Shown here one piece after another: positions 1-10,731 of a stretch of DNA of 64,000 bases. The notes beneath the pieces were generated by a model. The model was not told where the DNA came from. It saw nothing but the letters and a program-made list of their open reading frames with translations, and did no database searches. The stretch's first letter is position 1. Each line of letters begins with the position of its first letter. Both the position numbers and the translations under genes were made by a program. The stretch comes from Ganoderma boninense (Eukaryota; Basidiomycota; Agaricomycetes; Polyporales; Polyporaceae): contig CM035308.1 in the NCBI GenBank assembly GCA_002900995.3, positions 2,542,001 to 2,606,000 on the forward strand, in the 5' to 3' direction.

Positions 1-560
1 ATCGCAAACTCTCGGATTTCGGACAGTGCACCTGGACTGGCTCGCTTTCGAATCCAATTCGCCGACATCACTTGACGGTACCCTCAACGCCAACCGTCAC
101 GCGGCCTGGCTACATGCACAAACAGCGCTGTCGTTTACGACACCGATAAACGGGTGAACCGAGTCGTGGCGCATTTTCATCACTTGATTCATTTTTAACG
201 CTATTTTCTGAATTCATTCGACAACGCTTCCACTGCCGCGTTGCGGTATCGAGACCAGCTGGCGATTCTAGATCCCGTCGGGGTTCCGCGAGGCGCTGTT
301 CGTACTCCTGGTTGGTCTCGGGCTAGAAAAGCCAACGCCTTGGTTCAGCATTCTTCCTACGCCGTCCAATTATGTGTTGAAAACGTACAGGCAGAACAGG
401 CAAATCCCCGTTCCGACTCCGAGCAATGACTCGAGAGTCCGCTGACCACAGACGCCCATCCATGAGCAGCGCGCCTCGCCAGGCAGTTAAATCCCAGTGA
501 GCAATCTTCCTCAACTCTCTCATCTTCCCCCTCCTCCCCCCAACCCACGCTCGTCGCACG
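1..560. other. intergenic, upstream of first transporter gene
   Basis: No coding region is supported here. The only open frames are short and show no recognisable domain. The last 40 bases before the transporter ATG are pyrimidine-rich (CCCCTCCTCCCCCC), as is common in basidiomycete promoters and 5-prime leaders. Confidence 0.5.
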
Positions 561-2409
561 ATGGACTTCCATGTCGCGGGCGAGCCTTTGACTGTTGAGA
601 CACTCGAGATGAGTGCGATGTCGTCCAAGGATACCCAACCTGGAAGTCCTACAACGGCTCTCTCTGCCCAGTCATCCATGGTCGCTCTCCGGGCCGCAGA
701 TCCGCAGGAGGGTACGACTGTGCAAGAGCTTCCTCCCATAGACGGCGGTTCTGGGGCGTGGATATTCTGCGCCTCGGCTTTCGTGATCGAGATGATGATC
801 TGGGGATTCAGCTTCAGGTACGGCGTTCGTTCTCTGACTTACAGTTGGGTACCAACGTGGCTCGTACCCCCGCAGTTACGGAATCTTCCAAGGTACGGAA
901 CAAATCATCAAGTTGAAATTTGTGTATTCATGGGCTCCAGAGTATTATACGTCGCATCCTCCGTTTAATACGGCTTCACCTGTAGCGATCGCCGCTGTGG
1001 GTACGATCTTATTTGCGTTCCTATATGGAGAGGTAAGCTGTAGACATCGCGCTGTATATGACTGGGGCGGTGGCTGAGTACGACCCTGTTTCAATCTATC
1101 ACAGGGCTTCTTTCTTTTTCCCCTACTGGGTAGATATCCAGACTTCCTGCGCACCGCGATGTGGTGCGGTTTGGCAATCTATTTCACGTCTCTCTTCGCT
1201 TCCAGTTTCTCGACGCAGGTTTGCTAGAGCTTGTTTTCGTCTTTCCTTCGCTTGCTGAACTTGCAACCGTTTAGGTGTGGCACCTCATTCTTCTTCAAGG
1301 GGCTGGGGTCGGTATAGGTGGTGGGATAGTATATCTTCCCATCATCAAGCTCCTCCCCGAATGGTTTTCAGAGCGACGAGGTCTGGCCAGCGGTATTATT
1401 TTCTCAGGAACCGCCCTTGGAGGTCAGTCATCTGTCGGGATCGTTACGCCGTGATTTTAGGACTCATTTGAATCGCAGGTTTCGTCTTCCCACTGCTTCT
1501 CAACGCGCTTTTGAACAACGTCGGACTGCGTTGGACGCTGAGAATCTGGGCTATAGGGACCACTGTTGCCTCTGGTATTGCTTGCCTTGGTTTGCGGAGC
1601 CGCCTCCCTGTTCCCAAGTACAACGCTGTCCACCGTCGGCCTAAACTTCTACCTGGTAGGCTCGACTTCTTGGGAAGTACTCTCTTCTGGAGCGTGGTGA
1701 GTACTGTTCTAGACTAGAAATATATCAATACTGACTGACGCGCCGACAAATAGGCGATCACCAACATGCTACAGGGCCTCTCGTACTTCCCCGTCTCCTT
1801 GTACATCGCCACTTTCGCAAAGGGTATTTCCAACCAACTAACGGCGACCACCATACTTTCTTTGTTCAACATGTCGGCGGTCATCGGCCAGATCATTATC
1901 GGGCACCTCAGCGACAGGATGCCTTACCCATCCATCATGCTATTCAGTGGCATGGGCAGCAGTCTCGGTGCCTTCCTGCTGTGGGGCTTCGCAGACAAAG
2001 CGATATACCTTTACTTCTTCGCCATCATCTTCGGAAGTCTGGTAAGCATATTTTCTCCGCTGCCGCAACATATGTGGACCTCACGGTCCGCTATCACCGG
2101 CAGAGCGGAGGGTTCTCGTCGACTTGGACGAACTCCGCCGTCGAGTGCGTCGGGAGCAAGCCCGAGCTTATTGGTTCAGCATGGACCGGTATATCATTCC
2201 TCAAAGGGATCTCTGCGGTCATTGGGCCAATCATCTCTGGGTTCCTCCTCCAAGCCGGCGAAGGAACGACTATGGCTCATGGTTTCGGCAAGTTGGGTTA
2301 TGGGGCGGTCGAACTTTTCGTCGGCTCCTGTGCGTTCGGGTGTGGTATCGGGAGCCTTTTCGTTGCCCTCGCCAGGAAGCGGAGGGTGGAGATCCTTCCG
2401 ACATTCTAA
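561..2409 (+). CDS. MFS transporter, monocarboxylate-transporter-like (copy 1)
   Basis: Predicted plasma-membrane transporter of the major facilitator superfamily, closest in style to fungal MCT/SLC16-like proteins; the substrate cannot be read from sequence. Eight exons are inferred: 561-817, 876-892, 941-1032, 1105-1218, 1275-1422, 1479-1696, 1754-2041 and 2104-2409. They total 1440 nt, or 479 aa. The N-terminal 70 or so residues are hydrophilic and Ser/Thr-rich. TM1 begins at GSGAWIFCASAFVIEMMIWG. The loop motif LPEWFSERRGLASG and the second-half motif GHLSDRMPYPS match MFS signatures. Exon 2 is only 17 nt. The tandem neighbour at 3042-4883 has almost the same exon lengths, which supports the model. 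Substrate assignment is open: monocarboxylates are inferred from family resemblance only. Confidence 0.9.
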
Positions 2410-3041
2410 TCGGTCTTGTTCTCGTTTCCGGTTTTGTGGCATCATTTTTGCGTTTCCTCAGCATCTGAATCTTTTTCCTGGGTATTTGATAGACATATGG
2501 GACCTTCCATCTGTAGGGCTTTGCGTATCTTGTTGCGGGACATTGTTGTAGAGATACCCAGGCGGTAGGGTAGTACATCCGCATCCCATGCGAGGATGAG
2601 GGATGCGATTTAGAGTACCGTTTAGACCACGTTTACGGACAATGTAGAACGATCACGATGGCTTTAGTCTTTAACTGGGGGTTCAGAGTTATGAGGGTAT
2701 GGTCCAATATTGTTGGGATTCAACAAAATCGATCGCGCTGATCATGACGAAACTTTGACTGAATATTGACTGGCAATTCAGGACATACCAGCGCGCGCGA
2801 TCCGAATGAATGTCCTTTACGTTCACGAAGCCTGAACACTAATGCGACATGATCCGAAGGCACGCACCTTTCGCCCGGTACGGGAGCTCGCAGCGGCGTG
2901 TGATGACTAAGAGTATAGCCATCGATATCGTGGATGACTCGTCCTTGAAGGGAGGACCAGAATCTCTTCGCGTATCAACGTTCAAGTTTGGTCTTCCCCA
3001 AGACTTCAAGTCAATCCCTCGCACCCCCAACTGGCATAAGA
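2410..3041. other. intergenic spacer between tandem transporters
   Basis: About 630 bp separate the two paralogous transporter genes and must hold the terminator of copy 1 and the promoter of copy 2. I see no RNA gene or convincing open frame. An in-frame ATG at 2988 could extend copy 2 by 18 codons. The ATG at 3042 was preferred because the peptide from there resembles the N terminus of copy 1. Confidence 0.5.
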
Positions 3042-4883
3042 ATGGCGACCGAGGTAATCTTACAAGACGGAGACCTCGATACAGTCATGGGGTCGACCTA
3101 TGAAATGAAACCGATTTCGACGGTAAAAGACACTCAACCCACAAGTCCCACCACTCTGTCCGTACAGTCGTCTATGGCAGCGTTGCATGTCGCAGACTCC
3201 ACGGACGATGGGGTCAATGTGCAAGAGCTCCCGCCAGTGGATCGCGGAGTTAAAGCTTGGACCTTCTGTGCTGCAGGCTTCGTGCTGGAGATGATGATAT
3301 GGGGATTTGGCTTCAGGTTTGCAATCTTCCACGCTGCGAACTTCAATCCTTCGACAGGAGTGCACTGACCGAAAGTCCGTTCTAGTTACGGTATCTTCCA
3401 AGGTGCGGTTCATTGCGGTAGTTTCGTACCCATGGACTCGGATACTCAACTTTCACCGTCACCGCAGACTACTATACATCGCACCCGCCGTTTGATTCAG
3501 CATCCGGGGTCGCAATAGCTGCTGTCGGGACCATCTCCCTTGCTATCCAGTACGGAGAGGTCAGCAATAGATGGCTATTCAAGTTTCTTACGAGATGGCT
3601 TACTGGGCTTTGTACACCATAGAGCTGCCTACTCCTCCTATTCATGAGAAAGTACCCAGACTTCCTACGGACGTCTATGTGGTTTGGCCTGGCGCTCTAC
3701 TTCGCCTCTCTTTTCGCGTCCAGCTTCGCCACCCAGGTCTGTGCCCAGTCTCCTCTGTAAAATCTTCCAAGTTCTGACATTCCACCGTGACAGGTATGGC
3801 AGCTCGTCCTGCTGCAAGGCGTCGGCGTCGGGATCGGCGGCGGCATCGTCTACATGCCCGTCGTGAAGCTCCTCCCCGAATGGTTCTCCGAGCGGCGCGG
3901 GCTCGCGAGCGGCATCATCTTCTCGGGCACCGGCGTCGGCGGCTTCGTCTTCCCGCTCGTCCTCACCGCCCTCCTCAACAAGGTCGGCCTGCGCTGGACG
4001 CTCCGCATATGGGCGATCAGCACCACGCTCTTCTCCGCGGTCGCGATGCTCGGCATGCGGAGCCGCTTCCCCGTCCCCAAGTTCAGCGCCGACCAGCGCA
4101 GGCCGAAGATGATCCCGTCCCGGCTCGACTTCCTCCATACCCCGTTGTTCTGGAGTTTCGTAAGTCCCCCCCCTTTCCCCAGTCCTTCGTAGAGATGGAC
4201 GGATGAAATTTACCTGACACTCTTCCCTCCTCCAACCCGAAAGGCATGCACGACCCTCGTCCAGGGTCTCGCGCAGTTCCCCGTCGCCCTCTACATCGCG
4301 ACCTTCACCCGAGGGCTCTCCGACCAGCTGACAGCGACCGTCGTCCTCTCGCTCTTCAATTCGTCCTCCGTCGTGGGGCAAGTCATCATGGGCCACCTCA
4401 CCGACCGGATCTCATACCCCTCCATCATGGTCTTCAGCGCGATAGGCAGCGCGCTCGCGGCGTTCTTCCTCTGGGGCTTCGCGGACGCCGCGATCTACCT
4501 GTATTTCTTCGCAGTTGTGTTTGGCAGCTTGGTGCGTCGAATTGGGTTCCCCTCCCGGCCGCTATCTAAATACTGACAGTTGTGCGCAGAGCGGAGGGTT
4601 CTCGTCGACCTGGACCATCGCCGCGGTCGAGTCCTCAGGCGGCGTGCCCGAGTTCGCAAGCATGGCGTTCTCCGGGGTCTCGTTCGCCAAGGGCCTCTCC
4701 GCTGTAGTCGGCCCCATCGTCTCCGGGCTACTCTTCCAGGCCGGAGGGTCATCGTCAATAGGCGGACGGTTCGGAAAGTTCGGGTATGGTGCTGTTGAGA
4801 TCTTTGTCGGCTCGTGCGCCTTGGCGACGTGTGCCGGGAGTTTCGTGGTAGCCCTGGCAAGACAGCACATAGTCCGCACATAG
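3042..4883 (+). CDS. MFS transporter, monocarboxylate-transporter-like (copy 2)
   Basis: Tandem paralogue of the gene at 561-2409. Seven exons are inferred: 3042-3316, 3386-3402, 3468-3559, 3623-3736, 3794-4159, 4244-4531 and 4590-4883. They total 1446 nt, or 481 aa. Exons 2, 3, 4 and 6 have exactly the lengths of their counterparts (17, 92, 114 and 288 nt). Exon 5 (366 nt) equals exons 5+6 of copy 1 (148+218), so one intron differs between the copies. The same MFS motifs are visible (LPEWFSERRGLASG, GHLTDRISYPS). From exon 5 onward codon third positions become strongly G/C, unlike exons 1-4 and unlike copy 1. The role is as for copy 1, a membrane transporter of unknown substrate. Confidence 0.9.
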
Positions 4884-5019
4884 CGATGTACAGCAGCAGC
4901 GAAGGTGTATTGCCCAAAACAGTGTCCGCTTATTATGGCCACCTACAATACAAACTAATGATACACGTACGCCGCCGAGGGGAAAGTGGGAGAACGCACC
5001 CATCGCCAGCAAACAGCGA

Positions 5020-6995
5020 TCACAGCCCCTCATCGTACAGCTTCTTACACAGCGCAACGTAGAACCGCTCCAGGTCCATCTTCGTCGCCAAATCGTTCCG
5101 TTCCGCAGACTTCGTGTTCTTTGCCCTCCCACGATCCTCCTCCCGCTGCCGCTCAGCCTCTCTGCCACCTCCCTCTTCCTCAGCGGACCCTGACGATGGT
5201 GACGACGATAAAGGGTTAACAGCCTTCGCCGGCGTCGAGTCTACGATCCAGTCGAACACCGCGGAAAGCTTGTCCGTCGAGCTCTTGACGACCTCGTCCG
5301 CGTTCATGCTCTCCTTCCCCGGCTTCTTCCTCGGGTCCCGGGCTTCCCGCTCGTCCTCGAAACTAATTCCAGCAGCGGCAGCGAGCGCAACCCTCTGCTC
5401 GCTGAGTCCAACTCCGACCTCGCGCGCCGCCTTCTTCTCCTCCCTCTTCCACGCCCGTACGAACTTGCCCCAGTCACCGAGATTCCAGCCGTCCGGCCCA
5501 GGGATGGATGGCAAGTCCACGTCGAGCCCGCGCGCACCACGCAGCTCCCAGTGATCGCATCCTTCGAGCACCCCCAGGAATTCGCCCCAGCGCGCGCTCT
5601 GGATGGTGACGAGTCCGTCGTTGCCCCATTCTGCGTCTACGAAGGCGAGCGCATGGTTGAGTTCGCGCAGACGCGCGCGTTCGCGCTCCTCAAAGCCGTC
5701 GAGCACCATCTTGGGCAGCCAGAGCGGGTGCCAGATGCCCATGCCTGACGTGCGCCCCGCGACGCTGAAGTACTTCACCGACGGGTCATCGGGCGTGTTC
5801 GGATTGAAGATCGTGTTGAGGTAGGCAGTGGTAAGGTTCGCATATGCGGGCGAGTCGAGGAGGGAGAGAAGGAGGGTGGTGAAGGAGGACGGGAGGGAGG
5901 CTATCGAGAGGAGGGACTTCGTGGAAGCGGTGGCCTTCTCCTTGTCCTCTCTGTCGGCTTCTCGCGTCGCCGCTGTGAAGTCCCGTGGTGGGTTTGCGGT
6001 GGCCAATCGGAAAGATTCGTCCTTGCATCTACCCAGTCCAAGGTATTGCTGCAAGAAGAAGAGTTAGAATCAGGTCAGATGGCGAGAACATAGCAGGTTG
6101 CGAGGCATTCAGGATAGAACACGATGCCTCTCATGTCTCTGTGATCGGGATAACAAAAAGAAATTACCTTGCACCAGTCCATAAATGGACTCCCTCTATG
6201 CGGGGTTGCAACGGTCGTGAGCGAAAGCGGCACATAGTCCGAAGGTTTAATGTGGGTGATGAGATGCCTGCAGTCGAGGCCACCCATGGAATGGGCTAGG
6301 AAATTGACACCTCGTCCCCGGGCCTTGTCCTTGAGGAGCCTGTCCAGGTTCTCTCCCCGAGAAGTCACGGATCCGGTACTTGGGGAGAGTTAGAAGTTTG
6401 GAAGGGGAGACTGTACGACTGATTACTTACCTGGGGACCCCGGTAACCAAGACCTCCGCGCCAACTTTACCTCGGAGAACGTTCAAGACATTTGACCAAT
6501 AATGTTGCTGCAAAATTGGGACTGAAGATGGTCCACGAACGTCGAAGCCATATAGTCCTGGTCGGCGTTGGCGTCAATGCCCCGACCTAGCTCTGACACG
6601 GCCCACTCACCATGACAGAGTACAATAGGGTATCGGGGCTTGCGTAATGGTTCATACAGTGCTGGGTTACTGATGAGACGGTGAATCTGATCGGGAGTCC
6701 AGGACGCGTAGGAGCCGGCTGGGGGGACGTCGTGACGGGAGGAATCCTGGACCTCGGCTCGTTCTGAAAGGTCCATATATGCGTCCAAAGAACTGGCTGG
6801 GGGCTTCCTATAGGCATCCTGGGACCTGGCTCTCCGCCACGCGGTCCACCGAAGAGAGTACGTCTTCGGGCATGGCTGGTCGGAGTCGGTGGGGGCTTGG
6901 TGAAGGTAGTGATGGGAGATGGAGAACGCGGAGACGGCGTTCACGATCCGGCGAAACAGAGCAGTAACTGGCACAGGAAACCAGACGGTCTGCAT
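5020..6995 (-). CDS. triacylglycerol-lipase-like alpha/beta hydrolase
   Basis: Predicted serine ester hydrolase resembling fungal and bacterial triacylglycerol lipases. Four exons on the minus strand are inferred: 6995-6611, 6557-6431, 6378-6168 and 6048-5020. They total 1752 nt, or 583 aa. Visible landmarks are the oxyanion-hole segment VLCHGLYGFD, formed across the first splice; the nucleophile elbow FLAHSMGGLD at about residue 200; an acidic candidate in WGNDGLV; and a late His in GCDHWEL. The C-terminal 150 residues are charged, low-complexity and Lys/Glu-rich, beyond the hydrolase fold. The ATG at 6995 is the first in frame; a further upstream exon is not excluded. The N terminus has no clear signal peptide, so an intracellular or mitochondrial location is possible. 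The stop lies only 137 bp from the convergent transporter gene. Confidence 0.85.
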
Positions 6996-7258
6996 GTCAC
7001 CGCTGGTGATGAGGAAGACATGTAGCACAACGTCGAACGGAAGGAGCTCGTCACTGGGGGGCGGCTGCCCGTCATTCTATTCCGTTGGGGCCGGCACTTT
7101 CCGAACTGGTCCCGACCCGCCGAGCCAAAGCCGACCCGGTCCCAGCACCCCAACCTCCAAAAACTCAAAGGACATTCATACAGGATGCTCGCATGGCGGG
7201 ACCCTAAAAGTCTACACAAGGATCCCGCCATTCTTATCCATTCACCAGAAGGTATTAC

Positions 7259-8119
7259 TTAACCATAGAGCCTCGTGAACAATCGAATTGCTTGGCCCTT
7301 CTCTGTAGTAAGTTTTAGGCCAGGGCATACCTTCTCCTGGGCCACATATCCTAACCCCGAAACTTTACCTGTACGATGTGGAATCCAGAACCTCACTTGA
7401 AAGGGGCCAAAGAGTGCTGCGTCGTGGAGAGACCACGAATTCCAGCCACACCTCGGCGTGCGTGGCATTGAATCATGAATGACAGCGCACATCGTTGCGC
7501 CACAAAGAACTTCGTATGACCGCAACGCCTCGCTAGTAGCGACTTCAATTCTGTCACCAGACCAGTGGAGCGTCCATGTACTGTGAAGGAATGGATCAGG
7601 TGTCTTTCGCGCGGTCGAGCCTGTGGCTACGCACACCGTGTAGGAGGAAAGCGCCCCCGAAAGAGATTCGAGGTTCGATCGTGGCATACAACCAAACGGT
7701 CTAGGCCGTGCATTTGTTATGTTTTCCCATACACGATCCCATACCGTATCCTTTCCACAAACTACTTGCAAGATCGGGGCCCCAGAATGTGAAGACAGAG
7801 TTTCCAACGTATGAACAGAAAGCAGCACATAATACTGGAGCTGTGCACGCGAATATGGTCCCACGGGGTGGTCGGGGGCTGGGTAGAAGATTAAGCGCTC
7901 GAGTGCCTGGTAGAGTTCTGTTCCAAAAATTTGAGCATTCTTGCTGTGCGCAGTTCCATGCCCTGGTGTTCTCATAAACTTTGTAAAGAGGTTTAATGCC
8001 CCCTTGCGCAGAGGCGGATTTAGGCCCAGGGAGAGAAGGGGGAGCACCCCGGACAGTGGCCGGAATATTTGCAGGACAAGACGAGACGTGGGACCAACTG
8101 CCCCCGACGTCATCCCCAT
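7259..8119 (-). CDS. hypothetical protein (doubtful single-exon frame)
   Basis: An uninterrupted 286-codon frame from an ATG at 8119. I recognise no domain. Parts read like natural protein (for example FGTELYQALERLIFYPAPDH), others like translated non-coding sequence. It starts about 25 bp from the TATA-like box of the divergent dehydrogenase gene, leaving almost no room for its own promoter. It could be a real lineage-specific gene, a degraded gene, or a chance frame. Confidence 0.3.
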   Translation of the reverse strand: MGMTSGAVGPTSRLVLQIFRPLSGVLPLLSLGLNPPLRKGALNLFTKFMRTPGHGTAHSKNAQIFGTELYQALERLIFYPAPDHPVGPYSRAQLQYYVLLSVHTLETLSSHSGAPILQVVCGKDTVWDRVWENITNARPRPFGCMPRSNLESLSGALSSYTVCVATGSTARKTPDPFLHSTWTLHWSGDRIEVATSEALRSYEVLCGATMCAVIHDSMPRTPRCGWNSWSLHDAALFGPFQVRFWIPHRTGKVSGLGYVAQEKVCPGLKLTTEKGQAIRLFTRLYG

Positions 8120-8144
8120 TTATTCAGACCCGTGTCTGCGTACT

Positions 8145-8152
8145 TATATAAA
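8145..8152 (+). promoter_or_regulatory. TATA-like box of the SDR gene
   Basis: TATATAAA lies about 95 bp upstream of the ATG at 8246, followed by a C/T-rich leader (CTCACCTCGTCTCCAG). Position and sequence fit a core promoter for the dehydrogenase gene. Confidence 0.55.
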
Positions 8153-8245
8153 CCAATTGTGCAACCCTCCGCTCGTGCACAACCAACACTCTCACCTCGT
8201 CTCCAGTTCTCTCACTCTCTTTCTTACGACCCTAATATTTATACC

Positions 8246-9780
8246 ATGGTCCTCACCTCCGCCAACTCCAGCCGCAGGCCCTCCCCGCTCCGTCCCAGTG
8301 TCTACGACCCCGTCGCGCCCATGGACGACGAGGTCCACCCGGTCATCCACGAAGGCCGCGTCGCGGTCATTACTGGGGCCGCCAGCGGGATCGGCCGCGC
8401 GGCCGCAATAGAGCTGGCCAAGTGCGTCTTCCTTCCTCGAGCCTGCCTTCGCGCCAATCGATCGCGCACCCCGGAACCAGAACCGCGCCCGATGTGCTGA
8501 TTACTGTCTCCGCGCAGGATCGGGATGAAGATCGCAATAGCGGACGTGTACGAGCAGGGGCTGAGCGAGACTGCGAAGGAAGTGGGGCGCATCGTCGGCG
8601 ACGCGAACGTCATCGCGCTCGCCACGGACGTGACGCAGCTGGACCAGGTCGAGCGGCTGCGCGAGAAAGTCTACGAGGCGTGGGGTGAGGTGAGCTAGCT
8701 TGCTTCTAGCTCTCTCTGGCCATGCACCATCGGTCGCTCCGTCGCTTCCATTCCATCCCCTGAACCCCCATCCACCTTTCTTCGTTTCCATCGGCGGGCG
8801 GGGGCGGAGAGGGTTGTGTGCGGCGAGCGGCGATGACCTCACACGGCTCTCTTCTTGTCTCCTCGCGCAGGTCGGTGTCCTCATGAACAATGCCGCCGTC
8901 TCGAGCAAGGGGACGTCCTGGGACGGCCTAGACAACTGGCGCAAGGCTTTCGACGTGAACGTGTTTGGGTGCGTGCCTGTTCCTATCCGCGCTCCTCTCA
9001 GGTCGGGCCGACACTGATGGTTCCTCGCCCACGCGGCTTTAGTGTTCTGAATGTGCAGCACACTTTTGTGCCTTCTATGCTCCACCAAGAGAACCCGGCT
9101 GTGATTATCAACACGGGATCGAAGCAGGGCATCACGAACCCGCCGTAAGTCCTTCCTTCCTCCCATCCCGCGAATCGCCCGAGCTGATCATGCCATGCTC
9201 TAAAGTGGAAACGCTTCCTACAACGCGACCAAGGCTGCCGTCAAGTCTCTCACAGAAGGGCTGTCGCACCAGCTCCGCGAAACGCTGCACACTAACCTTA
9301 CCGCCCATCTTTTCATGTAAGTCCCCACTCCATATCTCGCTATCTTCCTCCCATCAGCACGCGCGTATATTCAATCCGCTATCTTCGCATTTTCTTCACA
9401 GCCCCGGATGGACGTGGACTGGCATGACCGGTGCTACCTCCGGCCAGGAGAAGCCCGCCGGCGCGTGGACAGCCCAGGAAACCGTGCTCTACATGGTCCG
9501 TACACGCGTCCTTCTTTCCTCCCGTCCACGCTCCGATCAGAGTTATACTTACCCGCTGCTTCCGTGCCCGATTTACGACCGGCAGCTCGACAAGGTTCGC
9601 CAGGGCAAGTTCTACATCGTCTGCCCGGACAACGAGACGCGCCGCGAAGTGGACCAGCTGCGGATCATGTGGAGCGCGGGGGACGTCGCCGAGGGCCGTC
9701 CTGCGCTGTCCCGCTGGCACCGCGACTACAAGGCGATCTTCGAGGAGTACGTGCGCGACGGCCTTGCGTCGCTCGACTAG
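8246..9780 (+). CDS. short-chain dehydrogenase/reductase (SDR)
   Basis: Predicted NAD(P)-dependent oxidoreductase of the classical SDR fold, acting on an unknown alcohol or carbonyl substrate. Seven exons are inferred: 8246-8421, 8518-8689, 8871-8968, 9043-9144, 9206-9316, 9402-9495 and 9586-9780. They total 948 nt, or 315 aa. Landmarks in order are the nucleotide-binding TGAASGIG (residues 43-50), the structural NNAA at about 122-125, the catalytic Ser175 in NTGSKQG, and the catalytic Tyr188 and Lys192 in SYNATK. After the active site comes PGWTWTGMTG, then a basic C-terminal segment. No signal peptide or membrane segment is evident. The sixth intron uses a weak donor (GTCCGT) but is needed to keep frame. 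Family assignment is firm, substrate is not. Confidence 0.92.
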
Positions 9781-10489
9781 GGTGTGGGCTGTGACTGTGA
9801 TGGTGTGCGTTGGCGGTGTTGAAAACTCTGGCTGTGGGGCTGGGTGGGTGCTTCGCAACTTACGGAGGCAGAGGAAGGGACGGGGGTGGAATATGATGAC
9901 GACGGATAAATAATAGATGTACGAAGACGTGTCTCGATACGGAGGTGTATCGTGCTGTGTTATTATGCTTTGTTCCACGTAGTCGTTGTTTTATTCCAAA
10001 CATTAGAAGTCACGCATTTTCGGTATGGCCGGCGGTCTGTAGGTTTTTCGACTTCAAAGATGAAAATGTGTCAAGACCTTGCGAGTGAAAGTAAGTGGAG
10101 ACTTGTTAGCCCGAGGTCACAGTACCGTGCCATTACCCCTAACACCCCCCCCCTCACTCGCTCGTACGCCCAACCGTGGCAATGGGACCTGCGCTTTCAC
10201 CCTGTGAAGAGCAGGTGCGTCTGCTGTTGGCTGCTGTGATGGCTAGAGTCTACGAGTGGTAGACCTTGATCGGTTACTTAAATGTGTCGTGGTGCTTTCA
10301 GTTGGTGATAATGTACGAATATCATTGAACATCGACGCCGAGACAGTCTACTACGAGAAGTCTGGCGCCGTTTGTTACGGGACATGTCTCCTGAACAGCC
10401 TTCAGGCCCCCAGGAACACGGATCGAAATATCTCGGACTCTTATTGCCGTTGTGCAATAAGTACTAGCGGCAGACATGGCAGTGCTACA

Positions 10490-10523
10490 GGACCCGGGCA
10501 ACTCCCCCATATGTTCGGCCTTT
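10490..10523 (+). repeat. 34-bp inverted repeat, left copy
   Basis: This 34-bp segment, beginning GGACCCGGGCAACTCCCC, is matched without mismatch by the reverse complement of 12273-12306. The copies are 1.75 kb apart. No transposase is visible between them. Confidence 0.85.
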
Positions 10524-10690
10524 CTTTGCCTTTTCTGACTTCCTTTTTAGGAAGGAGATCCTGTCCTTCCTTGCCTTTTTGACGACCCATAAACGGCTAG
10601 ACGCCCATAAAGCGCCCGCAGCCTTGTCCGTCTGGATGCCTTTCCGAGGTCAGGTTGGGAGGGGTCGGGGAGAACGTCCGTGAATCCGTT

Positions 10691-10731
10691 ATTATCCCGT
10701 TATCCCGGGGATAATGGGATAACGGGATAAT
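10691..10731. repeat. perfect 16-bp-arm hairpin
   Basis: ATTATCCCGTTATCCC at 10691-10706 is followed by a 9-base spacer and its exact reverse complement at 10716-10731. Each arm is itself two near-copies of TTATCCC, so the structure could pair in more than one register. Function unknown. Confidence 0.85.
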
